From positions 16,203 through 80,202 of the forward strand of contig NZ_AEPB01000008.1 in the NCBI RefSeq assembly GCF_000189395.1: DNA of 64,000 nucleotides, given 5' to 3'. Source of the stretch: Planococcus donghaensis MPA1U2 (GTDB taxonomy: Bacteria; Bacillota; Bacilli; Bacillales_A; Planococcaceae). The position numbers were made by a program, and so were the translations under genes. The notes beneath the pieces are model-generated. The model worked only from the letters and a program-made list of their open reading frames with translations, ran no database searches and was not told the DNA's origin. Positions 8,315-17,060 of this stretch are shown here, one piece after another. The stretch's first letter is position 1, and the number at the start of each line of letters is the position of its first letter.

Positions 8315-8752
8315 ATGAAATACTCATTAAGAAGAATCCGACTAAGTTATATTGCATGGCTTCGTTACGCACGTTATTACAACCGCACTATGACCTGCAC
8401 CAATCGTGACTTAGCCAAATGGGGATTAAGAACAGGTCAATTTGATATCATCAGTCATTTAAAAAAACATGAACGAGTTACACAATCTGAATTAGCGAAC
8501 CGACTTGCGGTAACCAACTCAAATATTACGCAAATTTTAAGCAAGTTAGAAGAGGCGGGTTATATAAAACGAGAACAAGAGTGGAAGACAAAATATATTT
8601 CACTTACACCAGCTGGTGTAATTTTGCGAAACGAAGTAGTCCCCGCCCAAGAGCAATTTCGAGCAGATCAATTTTCGAATTTAACAGAAGAAGAACTTGA
8701 GCAGCTCATTCACCTACTAAAAAAAGCAAACCAAGGAGTGAACGAAGAATGA
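8315..8752 (+). CDS. MarR-family transcriptional regulator
   Basis: A 145-residue winged-helix repressor. The HTH reads VTQSELANRLAVTNSNITQILSKLEEAGYI at about residues 52-81, followed by the wing (REQEWKTKYISLTPAG) typical of MarR proteins. Cys28 (MTCTNRD) could be a redox sensor, as in the MhqR/YodB type, but that is inference. The start has AGGGG 9 bases upstream, and a perfect 11-bp palindrome lies just before it. The stop overlaps the start of the pirin gene (ATGA), so the two are translationally coupled. Confidence 0.9.
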   Translation: MKYSLRRIRLSYIAWLRYARYYNRTMTCTNRDLAKWGLRTGQFDIISHLKKHERVTQSELANRLAVTNSNITQILSKLEEAGYIKREQEWKTKYISLTPAGVILRNEVVPAQEQFRADQFSNLTEEELEQLIHLLKKANQGVNEE

Positions 8753-9492
8753 ATATTTTACGAAATGAACAAGCATATTCAAATGGAGGCGGTGCTTTTT
8801 CATTGCAGTTTCGTCGCCCCGGTTTAATCGACGGAAATTTTGAAAAAGAGGACCATGCATTTGGCCCACTTAGTCGAATAGATCACGCAAAAATCGGACA
8901 AGGCACCAAAATTAGTATGCATGAACATATAAATGACGAGATTTTAAGTTATATGTGGCGAGGGGAAATGTTACATGAAGATTCTTCTGGCTTGAAAAAG
9001 TTTTGTTCTCCAACCAACCAAATGCTGATGGGGGCTGGGAATAGCTTTTTTCACGAGGAATCCACACCGACAGGTTCTGTTGAAATGCTTCAAATTTTTA
9101 TCCGACCAGCAGAAAAAGATTTGGAACCCCGCGTTTTATTTGCGGACATGCAGTTACCAGAAATCAGTAATTGGCGTTTAATCGCGGGACCATCAGAAGT
9201 GAATGCTCCACTGGAACTTCGTCAGCAAATCGTCGTATACGATGTACACGGAAAACCAGGCGAAACCTTTACATTACCAGTTGTAACCGGTTATACACCT
9301 TGGCTCTATGTCATGGACGGCGAAATTACCGCACATGGGGAGAGCCTGCATAAAGGTGATGCCATTTCTAGTACAGCGGAAGAGTTGACCACGATTCAGT
9401 TGGAAAAGGATACTACTATTGTATTATTCCTTGTCGACTTAAAGGCATCGATGACACTTGCAGGTAGTTTTAGTGGCGTTAAACGATTTTAA
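8749..9492 (+). CDS. pirin-family cupin protein
   Basis: A 247-residue bicupin. The N-terminal cupin has the pirin metal-site pattern HEHINDEI near residue 57 and a later HEE (near 103). The second cupin spans about residues 150-240 and lacks an obvious metal site. Some pirins are quercetin 2,3-dioxygenases; others are redox-sensing regulators. It is coupled to the MarR gene by a 4-base overlap, so it is probably a target of that repressor and may act on an aromatic or quinone-type compound. Substrate unknown. Confidence 0.88.
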   Translation: MNILRNEQAYSNGGGAFSLQFRRPGLIDGNFEKEDHAFGPLSRIDHAKIGQGTKISMHEHINDEILSYMWRGEMLHEDSSGLKKFCSPTNQMLMGAGNSFFHEESTPTGSVEMLQIFIRPAEKDLEPRVLFADMQLPEISNWRLIAGPSEVNAPLELRQQIVVYDVHGKPGETFTLPVVTGYTPWLYVMDGEITAHGESLHKGDAISSTAEELTTIQLEKDTTIVLFLVDLKASMTLAGSFSGVKRF

Positions 9493-9617
9493 ACTGTAAT
9501 CGATTTGTCACACATGAAAGTAGGATAAGTTAATTTTTCCTATTAAATAATGTTGTTTTCAATAGCCGAATTTGATTGGAGAATAAATAAAATTATAAAT
9601 AGTTAGGATGATATGAA

Positions 9618-10172
9618 ATGGTTAAAGTAGCAGTAATTAGTGGGAGTTTACGTAAAGAAGCAGTTTCCACAAAAATCGCAAAAAATGTGGCAGAGCTATT
9701 TCCACCGGAGTTTGAAACAGAGCTTGTAGAAATCGGCAATCTTCCTGTGTTTGATCAAGATTATGAAGAGGAAGGCAATACGCCAGAAGAATACACAAGA
9801 TTCCGCAACACAATGAAAGAAGTAGACGCCGTGTTATTCGTAACCCCTGAATACAATCGTTCAATCCCATCTGCACTCAAAAATGTATTGGATGTAGGGT
9901 CTCGTCCTTATGGTGAAAGCATTTGGAATGGCAAGCCAGCTGCTATCATCAGTCAATCACCGGGGAATTTGAGTGGATTTGGTGCCAACCATCATTTGCG
10001 TCAAATCTTAACATTCTTAAACATGCCCAGCGTTCAGCAACCGGAAGTGTACCTAGCCAGTTCCTTTGACTTATTGGATGACAACGGCAAATTCAAAGAA
10101 GAAGGAACGGTCCAATTCCTGCAGTCTTTTGTTGATGTATTTATTGATTTAATCAAGAGATATCAAGCATAA
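9618..10172 (+). CDS. NADPH-dependent FMN reductase
   Basis: A 184-residue flavodoxin-fold protein of the NADPH-dependent FMN/quinone/azo reductase family. The phosphate-binding loop is SGSLRKEAVSTKIA near residue 9, and the flavin-site motif TPEYNRSIPSALKN is near residue 76, with SPGNLSGFGA near 114. It would reduce quinones, chromate or azo compounds using NAD(P)H in the cytoplasm. It stands 125 bases after the pirin gene, in the same direction, and may share the stress response of the MarR operon, though I see no copy of the MarR palindrome before it. Confidence 0.88.
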   Translation: MVKVAVISGSLRKEAVSTKIAKNVAELFPPEFETELVEIGNLPVFDQDYEEEGNTPEEYTRFRNTMKEVDAVLFVTPEYNRSIPSALKNVLDVGSRPYGESIWNGKPAAIISQSPGNLSGFGANHHLRQILTFLNMPSVQQPEVYLASSFDLLDDNGKFKEEGTVQFLQSFVDVFIDLIKRYQA

Positions 10173-10459
10173 GTTTTGGGTCAAATAGGTTTTAGGATAA
10201 AGTAGTAATTTAGTGAAATAGGAGATCCGAATTGGCGATGTCGATTCTGGTCTTTTGTTTTTGTAACAAGGTTTTTTACATTAGACCAAATATAATTTTA
10301 CTAATTGGTTTATGGATTGTCATGAGGTTTTATGAGAAGAAAGCTCCTAGTAAGACGAATGCAGCTTATTGCTAAGTCGGTTACGATTAGCACTTTGAAT
10401 TTATTGATCTTAGTAAAAAACTGAAATTGTAGCGAATAATAGAAGTGATTAAATGTAAA

Positions 10460-10503
10460 GAGAGAAAAAGTGCTGATTTAAGCTGACTTTTTCTCCCTTT
10501 TTG
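10460..10503 (+). terminator. intrinsic terminator
   Basis: GAGAAAAAGT (10462-10471) and ACTTTTTCTC (10486-10495) enclose GCTGATTTAAGCTG and are followed by CCCTTTTTG. The stretch 10173-10593 holds nothing else I can support. Confidence 0.7.
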
Positions 10504-10593
10504 TTTAGGCTATATTCAAAAGACTGCACTAAAAGAAATACAAGCTAGAATTTCATCAGAAAATGGATGCTAACAGTTTTAGTAGTCTATATA

Positions 10594-10860
10594 TTAATTT
10601 GCATGGATGTACGAATTTAGTTTGTTTTGTATCGATAAATAGTTGGTTGTAAATAATAGATATGTGCTTTGCTTCGTAACGATTACCACTCTGTCTGTTG
10701 TGCCGTAGGGCATGCCAATTCGTATAGCAGTTTTTTCTTTACCACCATACGTGTCATCAGTGGTAATTGTTACTATATCGGCTATTGGAATTTTTATCTT
10801 TGTGAATAGCCATTTAATTACAATATCAGTATCAACTTGTTTTACATATACTTCAAACAA
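10594..10860 (-). CDS. SunI/YnzG-type PH-domain protein
   Basis: An 88-residue protein with a TTG start preceded by GGAGGG. The pattern FTKIKIPIADIVTI followed by DDTYGGKEKTAIRIG and PYGTTDRVVIVTK is the short bacterial PH-fold family that includes B. subtilis SunI (sublancin immunity) and YnzG, as I recall it. Unlike SunI it has no clear N-terminal membrane anchor: the first 20 residues are only moderately hydrophobic. No bacteriocin gene is nearby, so it is an orphan; immunity function should not be assumed. Confidence 0.7.
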   Translation of the reverse strand: MFEVYVKQVDTDIVIKWLFTKIKIPIADIVTITTDDTYGGKEKTAIRIGMPYGTTDRVVIVTKQSTYLLFTTNYLSIQNKLNSYIHAN

Positions 10861-11120
10861 AATATCCCTCCTTTATACTAATTAACTTATTTTAACATGT
10901 TTAGAACTATTACACCTCGCTGTGCCTATTCAACAGATATGAATAACTAATTTACAACACAAGTTTATACATCATTAATTGACTTTAAAAAAAACGAGAA
11001 GTGAGATTTCTATCCCATTAGTCTTGAGAACATATCCGTATGCAAATTTTTTTATAAAATAGAACTCTTTAAATCTATCTGATTCATATTATGTAAATAG
11101 GAAGTAATAGAGTAAGTTAT

Positions 11121-11152
11121 TTGACTATGTACCATAGTACATAGTTTATACT
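11121..11152 (+). promoter_or_regulatory. mer promoter with MerR operator
   Basis: TTGACT (11121-11126) and TATACT (11147-11152) are separated by 20 bases, the overlong spacing typical of MerR-activated promoters. Inside lies a perfect inverted repeat, ACTATGTAC (11124-11132), CATA, GTACATAGT (11137-11145). MerR would underwind this spacer when it binds Hg(II). Confidence 0.88.
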
Positions 11153-11170
11153 TTTTATGAGGTGAACAAA

Positions 11171-11572
11171 ATGAGCTATCGAATCAGTGAGTTGGCAGCT
11201 TTATGCCACGTAAATAAGGAAACCATCAGGTACTATGAGCGAAAAGAGTTATTGGAAAAACCAATAAAAAACAACTCAGGATATCGTATATATTCTGAAG
11301 AAACGGTCAAACGGGTGGGATTTATTCGGAGACTGCAAGAATTGGGTTTTTCGTTGAATGAGATTTATAAATTATTAGGGATCGTGGACAAAGACGATAT
11401 ACGCTGTGAAAATATGTTCACTTTTGTGTCCGAAAAAGAATTGGAAGTCCAAAAGCAGATTGAAGATTTAAAGCGCGTAGAACGAATGTTAGGTGAGTTG
11501 AAAGATCGGTGTCCAGATAAAAAAGAGTTACATGAATGCTCAATTATCGATGTATTGATGAAGGAGGAATAG
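11171..11572 (+). CDS. merR: MerR, mercury-responsive regulator
   Basis: A 133-residue MerR-family regulator. ATG 11171 is chosen because GAGGTGA lies 5-6 bases upstream; the in-frame GTG at 11162 is part of that site. The N-terminal HTH reads ISELAALCHVNKETIRYYERKELL. Three cysteines in the C-terminal half fit the Hg(II) site of MerR: RCENM near residue 78, DRCPD near 114 and HECSI near 122. It is the first gene of a two-gene operon with merA (3-base gap) behind a MerR-type promoter. Confidence 0.93.
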   Translation: MSYRISELAALCHVNKETIRYYERKELLEKPIKNNSGYRIYSEETVKRVGFIRRLQELGFSLNEIYKLLGIVDKDDIRCENMFTFVSEKELEVQKQIEDLKRVERMLGELKDRCPDKKELHECSIIDVLMKEE

Positions 11573-11575
11573 AGT

Positions 11576-13216
11576 ATGAAAAAGTATCGCGTAGAAATTC
11601 AAGGGATGACGTGCACAGGATGTGAAAGACATCTAGCAAGTGCACTTGAAGAAATTGGCGCAAAAAAAGTTCAAGCAGACTTCCAAAAAGGAGAAGTTAT
11701 TTTTGAATTACCAAAAGAGATCACGATTGAAAAAGCAAAAAGTACAATAGAAGAAACGAAATATCAGCCGGGCAAAGCAGAAGAGTTAAGATTCGAAGAT
11801 GTCGTTTATACGGAAATAGAAAGCGAGTATGACTACATTGTTATCGGTTCTGGGGGTGCTGCCTTTTCTTCTGCCATCGAAGCAGTAAAAAACAATGCCA
11901 AAGTAGCGATGATTGAACGGGGAACTGTAGGTGGTACGTGTGTGAATATTGGTTGTGTGCCTTCTAAAACCTTAATGCGTGCCGGAGAAATCAACCATTT
12001 GGCTAAAAATAATCCGTATATCGGGCTGCATACCTCTGCGGATAAAGTAGATTTAGCTCGTTTGGTCAATCAAAAAGATGAATTAGTGACAGATCTTCGA
12101 AACAAAAAATATGTTGATTTGATTGATGACTACGGATTTGAGTTAATCAAAGGGGAAGCCAAATTTTTAAATGAGCATACGATTGAAGTGAATGGGAAGA
12201 AGTTAACGGCAAACCGCTTTTTAATCGCCACAGGGGCAGCTCCTGCAATTCCAGCGATTACAGGGTTAGACAAAGTGAATTACTTGACCAGCACAACTTT
12301 ACTAGAGTTAAAGAAAGTGCCAAAGCGCTTAACCATTATTGGCTCAGGCTATATTGGCGTTGAGTTAGGTCAGTTATTTCACCATCTCGGTGCTGAAGTC
12401 ACATTAATTCAAAGAGGGGCGCATTTGTTTAAAGAATACGATCCAGAAATTTCAGAAGCTGTTACAAAAGCTTTAAGCGAGCAAGGCATGCGGTTAATCA
12501 CAGGTGCCACGTACGAAAAAATTGAACAGGATGAAAAAGTGAAAAAGGTTCACATTCAAGTTGACGGTCAGCACAAAATCATTGAATCGGATCAATTGCT
12601 CATTGCAACGGGCCGAAAGCCTAATACAGCAAGTTTAAATCTACAAGCTGCAAGTGTCGAAACAGGAACTCTTGGAGAAGTTCGAATTGATGATTATGCT
12701 AAAACGACAAATGACCGAATTTATGCAGCCGGAGACGTTACGCTTGGTCCTCAATTTGTTTATGTGGCAGCTCATCAAGGGAAAATAGCCGCACGAAATG
12801 CGGTAGGTGGGCAGAATGAAAAATTGGATTTGGCTATTGTGCCGGGTGTGACGTTTACAGCACCAGCAATTGCTACAGTTGGGCTGACAGAGAAGCAGGC
12901 AATAGAACAAGGCTATCATGTTATGACATCGGTCCTGCCATTGGAAGCTGTTCCACGAGCGTTAGTGAATCGAGAAACAACTGGAGTTTTCAAACTGGTG
13001 GCGGATGTGAATACTCGCAAGTTGTTGGGAGGACATATCGTCGCAGATAATGCAGGCGACGTCATTTATGCATTGACACTTGCTGTGAAATTCGGTTTAA
13101 CGATCGAGGATATTAGCGATACCCTTGCACCTTATTTAACGATGTCAGAAGGTGTGAAGTTGGCTGCTCTCACATTCGACAAAGATGTATCACAACTTTC
13201 CTGCTGTGCCGGCTAA
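11576..13216 (+). CDS. merA: mercuric reductase MerA
   Basis: A 546-residue flavoprotein disulfide reductase that reduces Hg(II) to volatile Hg(0) with NADPH in the cytoplasm. Residues 1-68 are a single NmerA heavy-metal domain with [10 protein letters not shown]. The FAD motif [13 protein letters not shown] is near residue 91, the redox disulfide [14 protein letters not shown] near 121, the NADPH motif [10 protein letters not shown] near 258, and the essential C-terminal cysteine pair is in LSCCAG at the end. Length fits one-NmerA enzymes. There is no merT, merP or merB nearby. Confidence 0.96.
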   Translation: MKKYRVEIQGMTCTGCERHLASALEEIGAKKVQADFQKGEVIFELPKEITIEKAKSTIEETKYQPGKAEELRFEDVVYTEIESEYDYIVIGSGGAAFSSAIEAVKNNAKVAMIERGTVGGTCVNIGCVPSKTLMRAGEINHLAKNNPYIGLHTSADKVDLARLVNQKDELVTDLRNKKYVDLIDDYGFELIKGEAKFLNEHTIEVNGKKLTANRFLIATGAAPAIPAITGLDKVNYLTSTTLLELKKVPKRLTIIGSGYIGVELGQLFHHLGAEVTLIQRGAHLFKEYDPEISEAVTKALSEQGMRLITGATYEKIEQDEKVKKVHIQVDGQHKIIESDQLLIATGRKPNTASLNLQAASVETGTLGEVRIDDYAKTTNDRIYAAGDVTLGPQFVYVAAHQGKIAARNAVGGQNEKLDLAIVPGVTFTAPAIATVGLTEKQAIEQGYHVMTSVLPLEAVPRALVNRETTGVFKLVADVNTRKLLGGHIVADNAGDVIYALTLAVKFGLTIEDISDTLAPYLTMSEGVKLAALTFDKDVSQLSCCAG

Positions 13217-13290
13217 GGCGAAAGCAGACAACCAACGACAATTTCCCCTATCACAATCTGAAGATGCGATTTTGATGTGAAATAATCAGA

Positions 13291-13327
13291 AAAAGAAGAG
13301 CTTATTACAAAAGCTCTTCTTTTTTTA
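13291..13327 (+). terminator. intrinsic terminator of the mer operon
   Basis: AAGAAGAGCTT and AAGCTCTTCTTTTTTT form a stem with a 7-base loop about 80 bases after merA. Confidence 0.88.
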
Positions 13328-13511
13328 TAGGTTATGTAAGTGTTTTTTGGTAGTTATGATGAGCTGAATTCAGTTGTTTCATCCCAAACAGGATAAAAAA
13401 AGGGCAAAAGCCCTTCATGCTGTACCGAAAGAGGCGGGGGCAAAGGACTTTTTAGAAATTGTATTGGTGTTAGTAATGTGTATCTCATCTTTTTTAGACA
13501 CAAAGAAAAAA

Positions 13512-14192
13512 TTATTCCATCAGTATTTTCTTTATCTCATCAGCTTTTATAGAATAGCCAAGCAACATTTTCTTCATAAGCCCTTCTTTTTTTAACTTGC
13601 TCATCAAAAGAGAAATTGTTTCTCGTGAAGAGCCAACCATTGTAGCAATATCTTCGTGGGTAAATTTCATGTTGATCGATTGCCATTCCTTGTTTCGTGT
13701 CCCATTTTTTTCACTCATTTTTAGCAACAAGAAAAGCGTGCGATAGCGTACGTCGCCAAGAGCGATTTTTTCGCTAAGGTCATAAGTTTCCTTCAGGCGA
13801 TACGATAAAATTTGAATAAGTTTGAGTGATACATCTGGTGTTGTTCGAATAAAAGATTCGAATTTCCCCTTATCCATTGTGCATACGTGACAGTCGGTCA
13901 TTGCCTCTGCAAAGGTTTGTTTATCCGTCAGCATGAAAGATTCAGTTTCCCCGAAAACATTGCCATCGACAAGAATATCGGTAGTAAATTGCTTTCCTTG
14001 AGGAGTCATTCGATATAGGCGAACTTGTCCTTTTTTCAGAAAGAACAGCACATCCAAAGGTTGTTCCGGAATCATAATTTGCGTTCCTTTTTTCATTGGT
14101 ATCATTGTACTGTTTTGATCGATTAAATCCATGTCTTCCTTTGGCAACTCATCAAAAAGATTGATATGTGAAAGGAGTGTTAGTTTATCCAT
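13512..14192 (-). CDS. Crp/Fnr-family regulator, copy 1
   Basis: A 226-residue regulator with an N-terminal cyclic-nucleotide-binding-like barrel (about residues 10-125, including LFFLKKGQVRLYR and DGNVFGETESF) and a C-terminal winged helix. Its recognition segment is HEDIATMVGSSRETISLLMSKL near 177-198. It lacks the N-terminal Fe-S cysteine cluster of true Fnr; two cysteines (DCHVCTM near 103-106) could be redox-sensitive. GAGGAG precedes the ATG. It is divergent from a thioredoxin-like gene, with the palindrome TGTAAGGTATATTACA between them. A paralogue with about 84% identity by my hand count sits at 49154-49834 in the same kind of context. Confidence 0.9.
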   Translation of the reverse strand: MDKLTLLSHINLFDELPKEDMDLIDQNSTMIPMKKGTQIMIPEQPLDVLFFLKKGQVRLYRMTPQGKQFTTDILVDGNVFGETESFMLTDKQTFAEAMTDCHVCTMDKGKFESFIRTTPDVSLKLIQILSYRLKETYDLSEKIALGDVRYRTLFLLLKMSEKNGTRNKEWQSINMKFTHEDIATMVGSSRETISLLMSKLKKEGLMKKMLLGYSIKADEIKKILME

Positions 14193-14281
14193 AATTAAAA
14201 TCTCCTCTTCTCCTCTAATAATCTGTTAAGTAAGGACATTATAGTTGTTGTATTAAGTATACTTGATTAATCTAAAAATAC

Positions 14282-14297
14282 TGTAAGGTATATTACA
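14282..14297. promoter_or_regulatory. putative Crp/Fnr-type box (TGTAA-N6-TTACA)
   Basis: TGTAAGGTATATTACA lies in the divergent region between the Crp/Fnr gene and the thioredoxin-like gene. The half-sites TGTAA/TTACA recur before osmC (16472) and before the membrane-protein gene at 48606. Confidence 0.55.
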
Positions 14298-14410
14298 AAT
14301 TGAAATAACAAGCAGTTATTTTGCATAACGTAACCTAGCTCACATTTTTATTTTCAAATACCTATTATGCTACGTACATAAAGTAAATATCAATTAGAGG
14401 AGTGGTTTCA

Positions 14411-14738
14411 ATGTTTGAAAATATTTTATCAGAAGACCAATATAAAAATGTTATCAGCCAGGAGCAGCCTGTTTTAGTTAAATTTTATGCTGAATGGTGT
14501 CCAGATTGTAAGAGAATGGACATGTTTATAGGGGAAGTTTTGTCGGAATTTCAAAAATATCTCTTCGTATTCAATCGATAAAGATCAATTTGAAGAGCTT
14601 GCGAACAAAGAAGATGTAATGGGTATACCAAGCCTGCTTGTTTTTCAAAATAATCATAAATTAGGTCATCTTCACAGCGCGAATGCTAAAACCCCTGATC
14701 AAGTAAGTGAATTTCTTGGGCAATTCTTTAAGAACTAA
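14411..14738 (+). pseudogene. thioredoxin-family protein, one-base frameshift
   Basis: The frame from ATG 14411 (preceded by GAGGAGTGG) encodes a thioredoxin fold start with the active-site motif FYAEWCPDCKRMD, then ends at TAA 14579. The rest (SIDKDQFEELANKEDVMGIPSLLVFQ, with the cis-proline PS, to FLGQFFKN) is intact in the next frame and stops at 14736-14738. One extra base near the A5 run at 14553-14557 would explain it. Total length would be about 108 residues, normal for thioredoxin-like proteins. It is divergent from Crp/Fnr copy 1. Either a sequencing error or a recent mutation. Confidence 0.85.
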
Positions 14739-14826
14739 AAATGGTCATAATTATGTAAATAGAAGGATTGAGTATCGGAAATCGGTATTTAATCCTTTTT
14801 ATTTTGACCTATTAAATGCTTCAAAA

Positions 14827-14842
14827 TGTTGTGTAGCTTACA
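14827..14842. promoter_or_regulatory. weak Crp/Fnr-type box
   Basis: TGTTGTGTAGCTTACA shares the TGT...TTACA ends and 16-base length of the better boxes at 14282, 16472 and 48539 but has a poor left half-site. It lies 74 bases before the cysteine-hydrolase start. Confidence 0.3.
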
Positions 14843-14915
14843 TTTTTTAAATGAATATTCTGATAAATTCAATGAGAGATATATATGCAGTAAGGAGATG
14901 TTGCGGAGGCAAGAA

Positions 14916-15659
14916 ATGAAAGTTCATGAGCAATCAAATGATTTTGAGAGGACTGATGAGAAGATGACTTTAGAAGAACAACAAGATTCAATTCTACCGG
15001 TAGGAAAAATGGAAATTAATCGCGAAAATACGGCATTAGTTATTGTTGATCCTCAAAATGATTTTTTACGCGACGATGGTGTAGCGTGGGAATTAGTGAA
15101 GGAAAGTGTGGAGGCTAATCAGACAATCCAGAATCTGGAGCTATTATTGAAAGCCGGGGAAAAGAATAACTTGAAGCTTTTCATATCCCCGCATTACTAC
15201 TATCCTACGGATGGTGACTGGCAATTTGGTGGACCGCTAGAGAACATGATGCATAAAGGCGGAATGTTCAAAAGGGAAGATCCTCTATCCTTGGAAGGGT
15301 TTGAAGGGTCGGGAGCTGACTTTCTGGAAAGCTTGAAACCATTTATAAAAAAACCTGAAACCATTGTGGCAAGTCCGCATAAAGTCTATGGTCCACAAAA
15401 TACGGATTTGGTTCTGCAATTGCGAAAACATGGGATCAGCCGTTTGATTCTTGCAGGAATGTCTGCAAACCTTTGCATCGAATCACACCTTCGCGACTTA
15501 TTGGAGCAAGGATTTGAAGTGGCCGTCGTATCGGATGCAACCGCAGCGGCAATTCTCCCTGGACTTAACGGAGAGCAAGCAGCAAAAGTCAATGTCCGCA
15601 TGATCGCCAATGCCATGTGGACGACAGAGGAAACTATAAAACGATTGGAGGGGGAGTAA
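14916..15659 (+). CDS. isochorismatase-like cysteine hydrolase
   Basis: A 247-residue member of the isochorismatase-like hydrolase fold. The catalytic triad can be read: Asp in VIVDPQNDF near residue 46, Lys in SPHKVYGP near 155, and Cys in SANLCIESH near 188. ATG 14916 is chosen for GGAGG at 14905-14909; earlier in-frame starts lack a site. These enzymes hydrolyse amides, isochorismate or related compounds; the substrate is unknown. It is coupled to a flavodoxin-like reductase 4 bases downstream. The N-terminal 30 residues are charged and probably disordered. Confidence 0.87.
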   Translation: MKVHEQSNDFERTDEKMTLEEQQDSILPVGKMEINRENTALVIVDPQNDFLRDDGVAWELVKESVEANQTIQNLELLLKAGEKNNLKLFISPHYYYPTDGDWQFGGPLENMMHKGGMFKREDPLSLEGFEGSGADFLESLKPFIKKPETIVASPHKVYGPQNTDLVLQLRKHGISRLILAGMSANLCIESHLRDLLEQGFEVAVVSDATAAAILPGLNGEQAAKVNVRMIANAMWTTEETIKRLEGE

Positions 15660-15663
15660 TTAT

Positions 15664-16287
15664 ATGCAACCACTAAAAGCTCTATTTTTAAATACTTCAT
15701 TAAAGAGTTCGGAAGAACCGTCTCATACCGAAGTTTTTATGAACGATGTCCAAGTTCACTACAATAAATTAGGTGTCGAATCCGAAATTGTTCGACTGGC
15801 TGATTACAAAATCGCCCTTGGTGTGCAGGAAGATATGGGTGGAGAAGATGAGTGGCCGAAAATCTTTGAAAAGGTAAAAGCGGCCGACATTCTCATTATC
15901 GGCACGCCCCTATGGCTTGGAGAAAAAAGTTCGTTAGCTACCCAAACCATTGAACGGCTTTACGGCAGCAGCGGTAAAACTAACGATAAAGGACAAGCAG
16001 TTTTCTACAATAAAGTCGGAGCAACAGTCATTACTGGCAATGAAGATGGCGCAAAACATGCTGCAGCTTCTCTTTTATACGGATTATCGCACATCGGATT
16101 TCTAGTTCCACCGAATGTCGATGCTTACTGGGTAGGAGAAGCTGGTCCGGGTAAATCGTATATGGATGCAGGGAGAGATAATGAATTTTCGAAAAAGGCT
16201 ATTAGAAGACTCGCCTATAATACCTACCATCTTGCGGGCATGCTGAAAAACACACCTATCCCGGCAGAGGGAAATACGTTAGCCTAA
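15664..16287 (+). CDS. flavodoxin-family NAD(P)H-dependent oxidoreductase
   Basis: A 207-residue flavodoxin-fold protein. The FMN phosphate loop is FLNTSLKSSEEPSHTEV near residue 8, the second flavin motif GTPLWLGEKSS near 80, and ITGNEDGAKHAA near 120. The family comprises FMN-dependent NAD(P)H reductases (WrbA/NADPH quinone-reductase type). It overlaps in expression with the preceding cysteine hydrolase: its ribosome binding site (GGAGGGGGAG) lies within that gene's end. A joint role in degrading an aromatic or thiol-modified compound is possible but inferred. Confidence 0.85.
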   Translation: MQPLKALFLNTSLKSSEEPSHTEVFMNDVQVHYNKLGVESEIVRLADYKIALGVQEDMGGEDEWPKIFEKVKAADILIIGTPLWLGEKSSLATQTIERLYGSSGKTNDKGQAVFYNKVGATVITGNEDGAKHAAASLLYGLSHIGFLVPPNVDAYWVGEAGPGKSYMDAGRDNEFSKKAIRRLAYNTYHLAGMLKNTPIPAEGNTLA

Positions 16288-16365
16288 GATAAAACTACGT
16301 CTCTGTTCATAATAAAATAGGATGAAGCATGCATTTTATATAGGCGATGAAAAAAATAGACTTTT

Positions 16366-16402
16366 AAAAAGAGCTTAAAGAATTTCTTTAAGCTCTTTTC
16401 GA
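16366..16402 (+). terminator. intrinsic terminator
   Basis: AAAAAGAGCTTAAAG and CTTTAAGCTCTTTTC form a long stem with loop AATTT, about 80 bases past the flavodoxin-like gene. Confidence 0.8.
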
Positions 16403-16471
16403 TTGAAATAACACATGTTTTGAAGGCTAATCTACAAAATAAAGCAATCATTTTCATATATGAGAAGTCGT

Positions 16472-16487
16472 TGTAAGCCACCTTACA
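16472..16487. promoter_or_regulatory. putative Crp/Fnr-type box upstream of osmC
   Basis: TGTAAGCCACCTTACA is a perfect 6-bp inverted repeat (TGTAAG/CTTACA) with a 4-base centre, 60 bases before the osmC-like start codon. It has the same half-sites and spacing as the site at 48539-48554. Confidence 0.6.
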
Positions 16488-16547
16488 TATTTGTGTGGAA
16501 GTTGCTGTTAAAGTAAAAAAGAATTAGAAATAAGGAGGAAATTCAAC

Positions 16548-16988
16548 ATGGCAAACACAGTAACATTTCAAGCAACAGGTACATCAAGTAAAATGAAAAC
16601 AGAGCTCAAAATGGGAAATCACGGAATGATAATTGATGAGCCACCAAGCATGGGTGGTACTGATACAGGACCTGATCCACTTTCAACTCTTCTTGCAGCA
16701 TTAGCTGGATGTGAAAATGTAATAGCAAATTTAGTCGCAAAAGAAATGAAATTTGATTTGCAAGGAATCGAGTTTGATGTAAAAGGTGACTTAGATCCTC
16801 GCGGTCTTATGGGGAAAGCGGATGTTCAGCCTTATTTTAATCAAGTTTATGTATATGCAAAAGTAACAACAGATGAGACAGTTGAACGTATCCAAGAACT
16901 AAAAGAAAAAACGGATGCTCGTTGCCCTGTTTTCACTACATTTGAAGCAGCAGGAATCCCGATCGAAGCAAACTGGGAAAAAGCATAA
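16548..16988 (+). CDS. OsmC-family thiol peroxidase-like protein
   Basis: A 146-residue OsmC/YhfA-type protein. The two conserved peroxidatic and resolving cysteines are present in LAGCENVIA near residue 55 and ARCPVFTTF near 125. The family reduces organic hydroperoxides or other electrophiles; physiological substrates vary. AAGGAGGAAA precedes the ATG, and a perfect TGTAAG/CTTACA palindrome lies 60 bases upstream, so control by one of the two Crp/Fnr regulators is plausible. A strong terminator follows immediately; the gene is monocistronic. Confidence 0.92.
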   Translation: MANTVTFQATGTSSKMKTELKMGNHGMIIDEPPSMGGTDTGPDPLSTLLAALAGCENVIANLVAKEMKFDLQGIEFDVKGDLDPRGLMGKADVQPYFNQVYVYAKVTTDETVERIQELKEKTDARCPVFTTFEAAGIPIEANWEKA

Positions 16989-16998
16989 AGAATATCAA

Positions 16999-17030
16999 GA
17001 AGAAGCTGATTTTTTTCAGCTTCTTTTTTT
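16999..17030 (+). terminator. intrinsic terminator after osmC
   Basis: GAAGAAGCTGA, loop of T residues, TCAGCTTCTTTTTTT, 10 bases after the stop codon. Confidence 0.9.
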
Positions 17031-17060
17031 AATATTATTTCATTATTGCTGTTAACATAC

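Noticed and set aside
13374-13595. 73-codon ORF overlapping the 3' end of the Crp/Fnr gene
   Set aside because: Antisense shadow of a well-supported gene with no start signal.
14411-14738. Programmed frameshift in the thioredoxin gene
   Set aside because: The needed shift is +1 at a plain A5 run with no slippery or stop-codon context; an indel is simpler.
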